Positions 24,692 to 34,684 of a stretch of DNA of 64,000 bases are shown in pieces. Where the stretch lies: NCBI GenBank assembly GCA_050304615.1, contig JBNLDW010000015.1, forward strand, positions 5,354-69,353, read 5' to 3'. Positions within the stretch are counted from its first letter, which is position 1; the number at the start of each line of letters is the position of its first letter. This DNA is from CBFDBF01 sp050304615 (GTDB lineage Bacteria; Pseudomonadota; Gammaproteobacteria; Chromatiales; Chromatiaceae). Both the position numbers and the translations under genes were made by a program. Below the pieces are notes generated by a model. The model searched no databases, was not told the origin of the DNA, and saw only the letters and a list, made by a program, of their open reading frames with translations.

Positions 24692-24810
24692 TTATAATTG
24701 TAGCCCATTATACAGATCTGCCTGGATATCCTTAATATCTTCCAGCCCAACTGAAATCCTTATCAGCCCATCGGTGATACCGGCCTGCTCCCGCTCCTCA
24801 GGTGGTGTGA
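24692..24810 (-). pseudogene. relic of the metZ 3' end
   Basis: On the minus strand this reads PPEEREQAGITDGLIRISVG and on through LEDIKDIQADLYNGLQL to a TAA at 24692-24694. It closely matches the last ~38 residues of the intact metZ (28494-29669; SPEEREQAGITDGLIRIS), with a different final few residues. It lacks any start and upstream part. It is oriented the same way as the intact gene and lies 3.7 kb away, so the two copies are direct repeats around the 1157-residue gene. The bases 24811-24933 after it show no supportable gene. Confidence 0.8.
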
Positions 24811-24933
24811 ATTACTCTACCCTAAGCGTCAGTTTTTGGATACTACGATCATGGAGCAGGATAGTGGGCGTGGTGGACAGAACCGCTATCAAGCCACAGT
24901 AAAACAGCGCGTGGTGCTTACCATATTTGTTTA

Positions 24934-27900
24934 TTAAATACTGTCGCCTTGCTCTTGCGCAACATCCTCTTGATTAAATGGCTTGTTGTTTGTAAGCCAA
25001 GTACGAGCCGATTGTAAAACAGCATCAGGTACTGACTTAAGCCACTCTGACTCCTTATCTAGATATAGTGCGAAGGCTGCAGCACGCACTCGCTGATCAC
25101 CATCATCAGAGTACGCGGCCTCCAATGCGTAAGCCCATGGGTGTGTTGGTTGAATCTGCTGGTGCTTTCTTGCCCATTGTAGTGCTCGTTGTCTATAACT
25201 ATCGTAGCCTGTCTCGTCGAATAGCCAGACACACGCCTCGGCGTATTGGTACTCACTAAAGACTGGTTGTGACTTTAAAGTGGGTATGAGGTTCAAGGCC
25301 TGATCCAGTAACTTATCTGCAGCATCATGCTTATTATTCAACCCCACAAATAAAGCAAGTGACAGATTGCTGTAGAAGTTGGCTTTTTTTGCATATCTTT
25401 TAATGATAAATTTTTCTAATCCCAGTGGGTCGCCTGATTTTGCGCTAGCAAAAGCAAAATACGGCAACACATAACTTAGCTTCCAATCCTCTATTGCATA
25501 GTATGAAGCCATCTTATCAAACAGCATCATTGCATCTTTATAGTCACCCTTTTTTAGCGTACCAACAGCTTTACTAAACAGTACTAATTCCGACTCTATC
25601 TTGGCCCCTGCCTGACCTTTTTGACGCTCAGTTGAACGAAACGCGGATCGGCGAACCCCCTCATTATACCCAGGCCCATATTCAGGGGCTGGCTTTAGGA
25701 CTGATATTCCATTCGTATCGAGAAAGTTTTGTGATGGCCCCTCAAGCGACAATACAAGGGAAGCCAGATTATCATTAGATGCGCGATCTGTCAGACTCCA
25801 AAGCATTGCATACCATGCAGCAAATCTAACATCTTCCTTTGCAGAGTTACGAATAGTGTCGCGTAATAACCATTGATCTAGCTCTGTATAGCTTTGCGCA
25901 TTTACTCTATGACCAACGTATGCAGATACCCATATCTGTGGAGTTTTATAATGATTGTGTAGCTGCATAAATCCCGACCACGCAACCTCAGAATGCCCGA
26001 GGGCATGGAGCAAACTCAAGTAATCACGATATGCGTTCGCACTGTCATAACGTTGAGCTATTCGTCGCGCGATATTGGCTGCTTGCTGATATTGATGTCC
26101 AAACAAAGCAATGTAATATGCGCTATACATACTAGCTGCAGAGCCATTATCATAAGCAGCGGCAAGTTTATACAGCGGCTTCGCCAACTCATACTCCCCT
26201 CTCTGGAGTAGTACTGAGCCAACTCTGTACGCTTCATTCGCCAACTGGACACTATTATTAGATATTGGATCAGCAAAACCAGGAAAGCTCATAAAGATCT
26301 TCGCAGCTTGGGCGTAGTCACCGTGCTGCTCTATTAGCAGAGTCCCAAGCTCCTCGTAGTATTTCCAGGTTTGTGGCTCTGATTTTATATGTTGCCGTAA
26401 AATTCGCTCTTCAGAGTCATCCGACTCTTCATCCGTACTTAAGAATCTCCCCAGTTCAAGCGTAACCTCAGCATTGCCGGCGAAGCGGCCTGATATTGCA
26501 TCGCGTATTTCTAAAGCATGAGATTGTCTAAAAACACTCTTGAGCAATGCTAACGCAGACGATGGCTCATCGTCACTGTATCGCAAAGCACTCATCATAT
26601 CCCGATAATTTTGTGGCCCGTACAGATCCCAATATTTACGCATGGGAAAATCCAGTAAATATACTTGTTGAAATTGAGAATACTCAGGTGATCGCAACCC
26701 CATGTAGATAATCGCCTTCCTTGATACCCTTGATTGCCCATGCTCGTAAAATGCCGCTAAGATTGAATTTTGTTTAAGTTCCCGCAGAAATATTTCTGAT
26801 TCGCCTGGTTTTGCTGCTTGCATTTGCTCTGCAGCAATATAGGCTCTCTGCAAGGAAAAATCTGGATGACCTGCGTATATCACATCGTATTTATCTAACG
26901 CTTGCCTTGCGATAGTATTTTTACCCAATACAAATGCTTTTTTTCTTACATCCTTTAGTAGATTAGATGTCGATAATGCCTCCAGCAGATCCATATAATC
27001 CCAGTATCCTGCAAAGCTTGCCGTACGTTGACAACAACCCATATCATTTGAGTTTATAAGTATTTTACGCAAATGCCTTATTGGAGACAGAGCAACATTC
27101 ATGGAATAATCATTCGTGTTACCAATCACCACCTGCCCATTAATAAGATCTTGCAATGTGTAGCCATCTATTGGAAAGGCGTCATCTAGCAGCTTCTTAA
27201 TGCCCTCATTGCTACTGACTGACCAAATATCCAGATCTTTAAGACGCCGCTGTATCAGCAGCTTCCAAGATCGCGATCCCATGAACCTGGAATCAATAAA
27301 TTGAGATACTCCATCCAAAGCCTTGCCGGTATAATTAAATGCTAGATCATTCCCTTCAATAGCCAATGACAGACGTTGTAAGGGTGAATTAACATTTTTT
27401 ATAATATTCTGCAGTCCCGTTAGATTTCCATTCAGAATTGCAATGAGGCCACGTGACTCGTAACTGGTTAAACCTTCCAATTGAAGCAATGCAGCCGGAC
27501 GTCGCTGCAGATGTAATAGCGCTCTAGCACGTAAAATCCGTATCTCTTCAGACTGATCTTGTAATTGATTGAGCATAATCAACACACGCTCAAAAATCCT
27601 TTCTGCATTCCGCGCAGGCGCATTCGGTGACAGTAAACCAAGCAAGGTTAGATAATGCGCTTTCTCGACGATTTGTTTGTCACTCAATGCATATATTTCC
27701 AATGGATCCTTTAAGATCTCTGTCTGATCAAATACCTCAACATCAGTTGACACAGGTTGCCAGACAGCTAACCCAGTCTTATCAAGTACCTCTGGCAACA
27801 CTTTCCTAAAGACCTGTATCGGTATTTGCTTGTCGCTAAAGGCTAGATCTTTCCAGTCATATTGCTCTATATCTTCTTCACCGGACCATTGAGATGAACC

Positions 27901-28407
27901 TGGCTCGCGATTGTGAATTTGGATTGTAAGTTTCATGCGGCCTTTTCGGTCATGGCCGACAAAACCTCTCACCACCTTGTGCACGCCCAATCGATCTGCA
28001 AACTTTAGCGTCTCATCCAAACTATAGCGACGCTCACCATCTCCCATTGCTCTAGCAACCAGATATGGATCAGGGATCCTCATTTTCGTCAGACGTGCTA
28101 TTTCGTAAGATAGCTCAGCAGCCATTAATGAACGTCCAATACGATCAAAGCCTAAGTGCTGAACCTGGAATGGGACGACCAGGATGTCAAACTTCTCGCC
28201 AGCTAAAAAATCTGAGAAATGCTTTTGTTCCTGTTGAAACCAGATTGAATCAGGTATTTCGAAAGCGGTATCACCAGCATTGTTATACGCAGTATCAAAT
28301 ACATCCCGCCATGGAAAACCATCTTTCTGTATGTCTGCTAGTGCTGAATGTACAGCTAATAGCATAAGAATTGCTGCGGCAAAGGGGATACATTCCTTGA
28401 TCTTCAT
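24934..28407 (-). CDS. large secreted TPR-like protein with TolB/FlgO-like N-terminus
   Basis: A 1157-residue protein with a signal peptide (hydrophobic AAAILMLLAVHSALA, cut near residue 25). After it, about residues 50-150 (DILVVPFQVQHLGFDRIG ... LGVHKVVRGFVGHD) resemble the TolB/FlgO/CsgG-type N-terminal domain that precedes TPR arrays in other proteins. Most of the rest is helical TPR-like repeats, for example YEELGTLLIEQHGDYAQAAK and RVGSVLLQRGEYELAKPLYK. It is predicted to act in the periplasm or at the outer membrane as a scaffold; no function can be named. It is a single-gene unit set between a metZ 3' relic and the intact metZ. AT-richer and less conserved than its neighbours. Confidence 0.8.
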   Translation of the reverse strand: MKIKECIPFAAAILMLLAVHSALADIQKDGFPWRDVFDTAYNNAGDTAFEIPDSIWFQQEQKHFSDFLAGEKFDILVVPFQVQHLGFDRIGRSLMAAELSYEIARLTKMRIPDPYLVARAMGDGERRYSLDETLKFADRLGVHKVVRGFVGHDRKGRMKLTIQIHNREPGSSQWSGEEDIEQYDWKDLAFSDKQIPIQVFRKVLPEVLDKTGLAVWQPVSTDVEVFDQTEILKDPLEIYALSDKQIVEKAHYLTLLGLLSPNAPARNAERIFERVLIMLNQLQDQSEEIRILRARALLHLQRRPAALLQLEGLTSYESRGLIAILNGNLTGLQNIIKNVNSPLQRLSLAIEGNDLAFNYTGKALDGVSQFIDSRFMGSRSWKLLIQRRLKDLDIWSVSSNEGIKKLLDDAFPIDGYTLQDLINGQVVIGNTNDYSMNVALSPIRHLRKILINSNDMGCCQRTASFAGYWDYMDLLEALSTSNLLKDVRKKAFVLGKNTIARQALDKYDVIYAGHPDFSLQRAYIAAEQMQAAKPGESEIFLRELKQNSILAAFYEHGQSRVSRKAIIYMGLRSPEYSQFQQVYLLDFPMRKYWDLYGPQNYRDMMSALRYSDDEPSSALALLKSVFRQSHALEIRDAISGRFAGNAEVTLELGRFLSTDEESDDSEERILRQHIKSEPQTWKYYEELGTLLIEQHGDYAQAAKIFMSFPGFADPISNNSVQLANEAYRVGSVLLQRGEYELAKPLYKLAAAYDNGSAASMYSAYYIALFGHQYQQAANIARRIAQRYDSANAYRDYLSLLHALGHSEVAWSGFMQLHNHYKTPQIWVSAYVGHRVNAQSYTELDQWLLRDTIRNSAKEDVRFAAWYAMLWSLTDRASNDNLASLVLSLEGPSQNFLDTNGISVLKPAPEYGPGYNEGVRRSAFRSTERQKGQAGAKIESELVLFSKAVGTLKKGDYKDAMMLFDKMASYYAIEDWKLSYVLPYFAFASAKSGDPLGLEKFIIKRYAKKANFYSNLSLALFVGLNNKHDAADKLLDQALNLIPTLKSQPVFSEYQYAEACVWLFDETGYDSYRQRALQWARKHQQIQPTHPWAYALEAAYSDDGDQRVRAAAFALYLDKESEWLKSVPDAVLQSARTWLTNNKPFNQEDVAQEQGDSI

Positions 28408-28493
28408 GTTTATACACCTTTTCCTTGATACTAGGTCATGATGGTTGACCGTCTCTCTGTTGCCCTGAAGAGAAGTGAAGTAGCTAATTTTAA

Positions 28494-29669
28494 TTACGAT
28501 GTAATGCGCAAATCCGCCTGAATATCCTCTATATCTTCCAGCCCGACTGAAATCCTAATCAACCCATCGGTGATACCGGCCTGCTCCCGCTCCTCTGGTG
28601 ATAGCCGTCCATGGGTGGTTGTGGCAGGGTGGGTGATGGTGCTCTTGGTATCGCCCAGGTTGGCGGTGATCGATAGTAGCTTGGTAGAATCAACCAGCTT
28701 CCAAGCCGCTTCCTTACCACCATCGAGTTCAAATGATAGTATGCCGCCAGGGGCTTCCTGCTGTCTGGCTGCAAGCTCATGTTGGGGGTGTGACTCCAGG
28801 CCTGGATAGTGTACCTGTTTGACCCCATGCTGCTGGCTCAACCAGAATGCCAGTGCGGTTGCATTCTCTGAATGGGCGCGCATCCGTATATTCAGTGTCT
28901 CCAACCCCTTTAGAAACACCCAGGCATTGAACGGACTCATACTTGGGCCAGCGGTGCGCAATACCCCAAAGATATCCTCTCCAACCAATTTGGCATCACC
29001 CACTACGGCACCGCCCATACAGCGCCCCTGTCCATCAAGGTACTTGGTGGCAGAGTGCACCACAATATCGGCGCCCAACTCCAGTGGCCGTTGCAGTGCC
29101 GGGGTACAAAAACAGTTATCCACTACCAATAGGGTGTCGCTGTCCTTGGCAAGTGTTGCCAGGGCGAGGATATCACCCAGTTCAGTCAGTGGGTTGGATG
29201 GGGTCTCCAGAAACAGCATCTTTGTCTCTGGACGGATCGCAGCCTCCCAAGCAGAGAGATCGCTCAGTGGGACAAAGCTTGTCTTGATCCCAAATTTGGC
29301 CAGATACTTGGTGAATAGTACTGTGGTGGTTCCAAAGATACTGCGAGAGGAGACAATGTGGTCGCCCGCCTGGAGCAGGCCCATACAGGTGGCCAGGATG
29401 GCCGCCATGCCAGAGGCGGTGGCCACACAACACTCACCACCCTCCATGCTGGCCAACCGCTGCTCGAAGGTGCGCACCGTGGGATTGGTGAAACGGGCAT
29501 AGATATTGCCCGGCTCGTCACCAGAGAAGCGTGCTGCCGCATGGGCCGCACTGTCGAACACAAAGCTAGAGGTGGGAAAGATCGGCTCCGAGTGCTCCCC
29601 TTCGTGAGTACGGCTAACTCCTTCCCTTATAGCCCTGGTTGCCAGCCCCCACTCCTTCTCGCTGCTCAT
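28494..29669 (-). CDS. metZ: O-succinylhomoserine sulfhydrylase
   Basis: A 391-residue Cys/Met-metabolism PLP enzyme. The PLP lysine lies in SATKYLDGQGRCMGG near residue 208, with SGMAAI near 86 and ETPSNPL near 155. MetZ makes homocysteine directly from O-succinylhomoserine and sulfide. It follows purF by 21 bases on the same strand, the order known from Pseudomonas. Its last ~38 codons are duplicated as a relic at 24692-24810. The start ATG at 29669 gives the usual MSSEKEWGLATRAIREG. Confidence 0.95.
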   Translation of the reverse strand: MSSEKEWGLATRAIREGVSRTHEGEHSEPIFPTSSFVFDSAAHAAARFSGDEPGNIYARFTNPTVRTFEQRLASMEGGECCVATASGMAAILATCMGLLQAGDHIVSSRSIFGTTTVLFTKYLAKFGIKTSFVPLSDLSAWEAAIRPETKMLFLETPSNPLTELGDILALATLAKDSDTLLVVDNCFCTPALQRPLELGADIVVHSATKYLDGQGRCMGGAVVGDAKLVGEDIFGVLRTAGPSMSPFNAWVFLKGLETLNIRMRAHSENATALAFWLSQQHGVKQVHYPGLESHPQHELAARQQEAPGGILSFELDGGKEAAWKLVDSTKLLSITANLGDTKSTITHPATTTHGRLSPEEREQAGITDGLIRISVGLEDIEDIQADLRITS

Positions 29670-29690
29670 ATCACGCCCCCATCAATACTG

Positions 29691-31217
29691 CTACTCGTTG
29701 TTATGTAGATCCAGCATCCCGCTAACTTCAGCCTCCGGCTCGATACCATGCTTGGCTACGTCTCCACGGATCAACTCCAACTGCTCCAGGTAGTGTTCAC
29801 TCACATCACCGGTTATATACTCACCACTGAATACTGAGGTATCAAAGCGTTGAACCTTGGTCTTACCCTTTTTCTGTACTGCAGTGATAAGATCATCCAG
29901 ATCCTGATAGATCAACTTGTCTGCGCCAATAATCTCACGCACCTGTTCCACACTACGATCACAGGCGATCAACTCGCTGGCCGCAGGCATATCGATGCCA
30001 TAGACGTTCGGGTAACGCACCGGCGGTGCCGCAGACGCAAAATATACACTTTTAGCGCCGGCATCACGGGCCATCTGTACGATCTGTTTGGAGGTGGTGC
30101 CACGCACAATGGAGTCATCCACCAGCAGTACATTTTTATTCTTAAACTCCATCTCAACAGCATTCAGTTTCTGCCGCACCGATTTCTTGCGTACCTTCTG
30201 CCCCGGCATAATAAAGGTACGACCGATATAACGGTTTTTTATAAACCCCTCGGCATATTTACACTTCAGCGCATGGGCCAGAGAGAGGGCTGCGGTGCGG
30301 CTGGTATCCGGAATAGGAATTACCACATCAATATCATTCTTCTTACCCCACTCTCTTTCAATCTTACGTGCCAACGCCACCCCCATACGGTAACGCGCCT
30401 TGTAGACAAAGATATCATCAATAACGGAGTCTGGTCTGGCAAAATAGACGAACTCAAAGATGCAGGGTGAACGTATCGGATTGGCCGCACACTGGAAGGT
30501 ATGCAGTTCGCCTTTCATATCAATATATACCGCCTCGCCTGGATCCACATCGCGGATCAACTCGAAACCGAGCACATCCAGGGCAACACTTTCGGAAGCG
30601 ATCATATATTCTGTATTCCCCTCCGCTGTCTGGCGGCTACCAAATACAACTGGACGAATACCATAGGGATCACGAAAACCGAGAATACCGTAGCCATTGA
30701 TCATGGCTATTGCCGCATAGCCACCACGGCAGCGCCGATGTACCCCAGCTACCGCCTTGAATACATCCTGTTCAGAGATACGCAGCTTGCCCAACCGTTG
30801 GAGTTCATGGGCAAATATATTTAGCAGAATCTCAGAATCAGATTTTGTATTGATATGGCGTAAATCTTCCAGATAGAGATCATCCTTCAGCTCATCGGCA
30901 TTGGTCAGATTGCCATTGTGAGCCAGGGTAATGCCGTAGGGTGAATTTACATAGAAGGGCTGGGCTTCAGCGGAAGAGGAACAACCGGCGGTAGGATAAC
31001 GTACATGGCCGATCCCCATGTTACCCCGCAGTTCGATCATATGACGGGTACGAAACACATCCCGAGCCAGACCGTTATCCTTGCGCAGATTTAGCTTGCC
31101 ACCATCCAGGGTTACAATCCCGGCAGCATCCTGCCCGCGATGCTGTAGCACCAACAGGGCATCATAGAGCGACTGGTTAACCTGATTATGTCCAAAGATC
31201 CCAACAATACCGCACAT
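29691..31217 (-). CDS. purF: amidophosphoribosyltransferase
   Basis: A 508-residue glutamine PRPP amidotransferase, the first committed step of purine synthesis. The N-terminal nucleophile is Cys2 (MCGIVGIFG), so the initiator Met must be removed. The glutaminase half contains GIGHVRYPTAG, and the phosphoribosyltransferase half has the PRPP loop NVLLVDDSIVRGTTSKQIV near residue 362. No long propeptide is present, as in the Escherichia coli form. It lies between cvpA and metZ. Confidence 0.98.
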   Translation of the reverse strand: MCGIVGIFGHNQVNQSLYDALLVLQHRGQDAAGIVTLDGGKLNLRKDNGLARDVFRTRHMIELRGNMGIGHVRYPTAGCSSSAEAQPFYVNSPYGITLAHNGNLTNADELKDDLYLEDLRHINTKSDSEILLNIFAHELQRLGKLRISEQDVFKAVAGVHRRCRGGYAAIAMINGYGILGFRDPYGIRPVVFGSRQTAEGNTEYMIASESVALDVLGFELIRDVDPGEAVYIDMKGELHTFQCAANPIRSPCIFEFVYFARPDSVIDDIFVYKARYRMGVALARKIEREWGKKNDIDVVIPIPDTSRTAALSLAHALKCKYAEGFIKNRYIGRTFIMPGQKVRKKSVRQKLNAVEMEFKNKNVLLVDDSIVRGTTSKQIVQMARDAGAKSVYFASAAPPVRYPNVYGIDMPAASELIACDRSVEQVREIIGADKLIYQDLDDLITAVQKKGKTKVQRFDTSVFSGEYITGDVSEHYLEQLELIRGDVAKHGIEPEAEVSGMLDLHNNE

Positions 31218-31292
31218 GTTGTAGTGTCCTGATACCGTTTATCGCTCTATCGTACTAATATAAACATGTCTGAACCGGTAGATACCAAGCCG

Positions 31293-31790
31293 TTACTCAA
31301 AGGTAAACTTGCTTGCGATATCCGGTGGTAGCAGATCACGCAACCAGACCGCCAATTCACTGAAGTGACTAATTAGTTGTGACTCCTGCCACCACGGATC
31401 ATTGGGCAGTGGCGTTAGCCCTGCTAACAGTACCATTATAGACACCAGAACCGCACCGCGTGTTATCCCGAACAGCATCCCTACCATACGATCGGTACCA
31501 CTTAGACCACTCTTATCCACCAGCTTTCCAATGAGGTAGTTTACCAGCGCGCCTAGTATTAGGGTGAGCAGAAAGAGAATGACAAAGGCCGCGCCAAGGC
31601 GCAGAGACGGCAACTCAATCCATACCAGATGTTCCGCCAAATCCCGAAAGAAGGTCCAACCGACCCAAAAGGCAAGAATCCATGCGGCCAGAGAGAAGGC
31701 CTCACGGACAAATCCACGGATCAAACTTACAACTGCGGATAGGCTTATGATACCGATAATCAGATAATCCACCCATACCAACTTGTCCAT
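31293..31790 (-). CDS. cvpA: CvpA family inner-membrane protein
   Basis: A 165-residue protein with four hydrophobic segments (about 8-22, 30-47, 66-85 and 106-123) and the CvpA-type pattern YLIIGIISLSAVVSLIRGF ... GFVREAF. In Escherichia coli it is needed for colicin V production and for bile or envelope stress resistance; its direct activity is not known. It precedes purF as in many gammaproteobacteria. Confidence 0.94.
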   Translation of the reverse strand: MDKLVWVDYLIIGIISLSAVVSLIRGFVREAFSLAAWILAFWVGWTFFRDLAEHLVWIELPSLRLGAAFVILFLLTLILGALVNYLIGKLVDKSGLSGTDRMVGMLFGITRGAVLVSIMVLLAGLTPLPNDPWWQESQLISHFSELAVWLRDLLPPDIASKFTFE

Positions 31791-31852
31791 CGCCGCTTTC
31801 CTCTCGGTAGCAGTACAGCTTTATTATAAAATTTTATTCTATCCAATCACTA

Positions 31853-32437
31853 TCAAGGATAGCTGCGCAGTGTTCCGTTCAATGCCCACAGTTGCATCGC
31901 CGGTTTGAGATCGAGCAAGATCTGTTCAGCCCTCTTCTTATCCACCTCTGGCCCAACTAGGACACGGTAGAGTTTTTTACCATCCAGTTCAGTCTGCTCC
32001 ACAAAGGCAGGGAACTTCTTCTGTTGAAGATCAGACTCTAACTTTTTTGCATTCTCCTGGTTGGAAAAACTACCAACCTGCACTACCCAGGCCGAGATCC
32101 CCTCGCGCAGCCCAGCAGCCTGATCTGGTTGTTCAGCCGTGGTGTCGGAGGCCTCCGCTGCCTCTGCCTCTGATTCTGCCGCCTGTTGCTGGTCGGCCGC
32201 TGATCTATCGATAGTATCCAGAGCGGCGTCTGCCTCATCTGGCAGGCTGTCGAGTGAGTCCTCCTCCATGGGCATAACCCGTGATGAGAACTCCCTATCC
32301 GGACGTGGTGGAATATTGGTCTCATCAATGGTGGTTGACACTACCGGCCCATCCTCCAGCAGCATGGGTACGAATATCACTGCCAGAGACACCAGCACTG
32401 TCGCCCCAACCAACCGCCGTTTTAACCTCTCATCCAC
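31853..32437 (-). CDS. dedD: SPOR-domain protein, DedD-like
   Basis: A 194-residue bitopic protein: a short basic N-terminus (MDERLKRRLVG), one membrane helix (ATVLVSLAVIFVPMLLE, about residues 12-28), a Glu/Asp/Ala-rich linker, then a C-terminal SPOR domain (WVVQVGSFSNQENAKKLESD ... LYRVLVGPEVDKKRA). SPOR domains bind denuded glycan at the septum. The position between folC and cvpA matches dedD, a non-essential division protein. Confidence 0.93.
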   Translation of the reverse strand: MDERLKRRLVGATVLVSLAVIFVPMLLEDGPVVSTTIDETNIPPRPDREFSSRVMPMEEDSLDSLPDEADAALDTIDRSAADQQQAAESEAEAAEASDTTAEQPDQAAGLREGISAWVVQVGSFSNQENAKKLESDLQQKKFPAFVEQTELDGKKLYRVLVGPEVDKKRAEQILLDLKPAMQLWALNGTLRSYP

Positions 32438-32497
32438 CGAATAGATCCTCTCTTCGATCCAGAAGTAGTGATTATATCAGGACAATGCCATACGAGA

Positions 32498-33754
32498 CTA
32501 TGCTCTTATCCCGGCTACTGTGTGAAAAGAGCCGAATACGAGAATCCTGTCACCCGCTACCGCGTCACTTTGTGCCCCGGAAAATGCGGCCGACGGTGTC
32601 GGAAATAGCCGTATCCTGGATGGCTCTACCCCAGCATCCAGTAATGCTCGCTGTAGGGTATCGACCGAGGCAGCGCGTCCCTCCAGCAGTGGGGCCAGAT
32701 ACCAGCCATCGATCAGCCCTATCATGGGTGCTACAACCGCCGGAATATCTTTATCTGCTAGTGCCGAAAACAGTGCCAGGGTGGCCCCTGAGCAGGCCTG
32801 AGCCCTTAGGCTCTCTGCCAGTGCGATAGCTGCCTCTGGGTTATGGGCCACATCCAGAATGGTTGTGACCGCACCCTCAATCAACTGAAAACGACCCGCA
32901 AGCTCTACCCTCTGCAGGCCTTCGTGAATCGCCGCATGATCGACCGGGTGGCGTGACTGAAGCTGAGCAATAACCGCCAGGACGGCAGCCGCGTTCTGTA
33001 GCTGAAACTCTCCCTTAAGCTGCGGCATAGGTAGATCCTTGAGTTTCTCCTCGCCACCGCTCCAAACCCACTTTTGGCCGTGGCGTTGCCACGCATAATC
33101 CCGACCCGCAATAAGCGGTGATATATCTAGGCTCTCTACCAGTTCTAACAATACCGCCGGTGGGTTGCTATCACCTATTACCGCCGGTTTACCACTACGC
33201 AAAATACCGCCCTTCTCCAGCGCAATTTCATCCCTGCTATGACCCAACCACTCTGTATGCTCGATTGCGATGCTGGTTATTAGCGCCACGTCCGGATCTA
33301 TAATATTGACCGCATCCAGCCTGCCGCCCAGCCCCACCTCAAGGATAACTATATCCAGCTGCTGTTGGGAGAAGATATGCAGGGTGGCCAGGGTACCGAA
33401 TTCAAAGTAGGTTAGTTGGGTATCTCCACGGGCATGCTCCACCTGTTCGAATGCCTGACAGATCTCGGCATCACTGGCCTCTGTGCCATCTATCCTGATA
33501 CGTTCGTTGTAGCGCCACAGGTGTGGTGAGGTGTAGCAGCCGACACGATAACCTGCTGCCCTGAGAATGGCCGCCAGCATGGCGACAGAGGAGCCCTTGC
33601 CATTGCTGCCGCCAACGGTGATGACGGTTGGAGAGAATCGGTCCGGGTGGAGCCGCTGCCAGACCGCTGCAACCCGCTCAAGCCCCAGCTCTATCTCTTT
33701 CGGATGGAGGGTGGACTGCCACTCCAGCCAATCCTGAAGGTTACTACAATGCAT
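32498..33754 (-). CDS. folC: bifunctional folylpolyglutamate/dihydrofolate synthase
   Basis: A 418-residue Mur-ligase-family protein. The ATP-binding loop VGGSNGKGSSVAML is near residue 47, and YFEFGTLATLHIFSQQQLD with VGLGGRLDAVNI follows near 120-148. It makes dihydrofolate from dihydropteroate and glutamate and extends the glutamate tail of folates. It lies 17 bases after accD and before dedD, the standard order. Confidence 0.96.
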   Translation of the reverse strand: MHCSNLQDWLEWQSTLHPKEIELGLERVAAVWQRLHPDRFSPTVITVGGSNGKGSSVAMLAAILRAAGYRVGCYTSPHLWRYNERIRIDGTEASDAEICQAFEQVEHARGDTQLTYFEFGTLATLHIFSQQQLDIVILEVGLGGRLDAVNIIDPDVALITSIAIEHTEWLGHSRDEIALEKGGILRSGKPAVIGDSNPPAVLLELVESLDISPLIAGRDYAWQRHGQKWVWSGGEEKLKDLPMPQLKGEFQLQNAAAVLAVIAQLQSRHPVDHAAIHEGLQRVELAGRFQLIEGAVTTILDVAHNPEAAIALAESLRAQACSGATLALFSALADKDIPAVVAPMIGLIDGWYLAPLLEGRAASVDTLQRALLDAGVEPSRIRLFPTPSAAFSGAQSDAVAGDRILVFGSFHTVAGIRA

Positions 33755-33771
33755 CTATCTCCATGTCGGCT

Positions 33772-34635
33772 CTATGCCGGCCTTGGACAATTGGTAAAAA
33801 TAGTCAACACGTTGGCTAGTCGATCACGCATTTCACGGCGGTCAATGATCATATCAATGGCCCCCTTCTCCAACAGAAACTCACTCCGCTGAAATCCCTC
33901 TGGCAACGTTTCACGCACTGTCTGCTCAATCACTCGGGGACCAGCAAAGCCTATCAATGCCTTGGGTTCTGCCACATTGACATCTCCCAGCATAGCCAGA
34001 CTTGCCGACACACCGCCCATGGTTGGATCTGTCATGACAGAGACAAATGGCAGACCACGTTGGGCCATTTTGCCCAAGGCCGCACTAGTCTTGGCCATCT
34101 GCATCAAAGAGAAGAGCGACTCCTGCATTCGGGCACCGCCGCTGGCAGAAAAACAGACCATTGGAATGCCCTTCTCCAGGGCCACATCCACACCACGCAC
34201 AAAACGCTCCCCTACTACAGACCCCATAGAGCCGCCCATAAAGGAAAATTCAAATGCAGCGACGACCAGATCTATACCTTTTAATCTACCCTTCATTACA
34301 ACCATGGCATCTTTTTCACCACTGTTTTTTTGCGCCTGGGTGATACGATCTTTATACCTTTTGCTGTCCTTGAATTTAAGCGGGTCCATCGGTTCCAGAC
34401 CAGCCCCTATCTCCTCCCGTCCCTCGGGATCGAGAAAGATATCGAGCCGCCGCCGTGCGCCCATCCGTTCGTGTTGTCCACACTTAGGGCATACATCCAG
34501 ACTCCGCTCCATCTCGGCGCGGTAGAGGACGGCACTACAGCCGGAGCATTTGGTCCATAGCCCCTCAGGCACCCCACGCTTGGAGTTTGTCTCAGTGCGA
34601 ATACGACTCGGTATCAGTTTTTCAAACCAGCTCAT
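33772..34635 (-). CDS. accD: acetyl-CoA carboxylase carboxyltransferase subunit beta
   Basis: A 287-residue subunit with the N-terminal zinc ribbon CSGCSAVLY ... CPKCG (about residues 30-53) and the carboxyltransferase core with SASGGARMQESLFSLMQMAK near 160. It pairs with AccA to move the carboxyl group from biotin to acetyl-CoA in fatty acid synthesis. It follows trpA by 49 bases and precedes folC. Confidence 0.98.
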   Translation of the reverse strand: MSWFEKLIPSRIRTETNSKRGVPEGLWTKCSGCSAVLYRAEMERSLDVCPKCGQHERMGARRRLDIFLDPEGREEIGAGLEPMDPLKFKDSKRYKDRITQAQKNSGEKDAMVVMKGRLKGIDLVVAAFEFSFMGGSMGSVVGERFVRGVDVALEKGIPMVCFSASGGARMQESLFSLMQMAKTSAALGKMAQRGLPFVSVMTDPTMGGVSASLAMLGDVNVAEPKALIGFAGPRVIEQTVRETLPEGFQRSEFLLEKGAIDMIIDRREMRDRLANVLTIFTNCPRPA

Positions 34636-34684
34636 AACAATCTACCTGTTCTAAAAGGCCCTAACCAAGGACCCGCCTGAGATT

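Noticed and set aside
24811..24933. Possible further relic gene after the metZ fragment
   Set aside because: A short minus-strand frame exists but is too short and has no recognisable motif.
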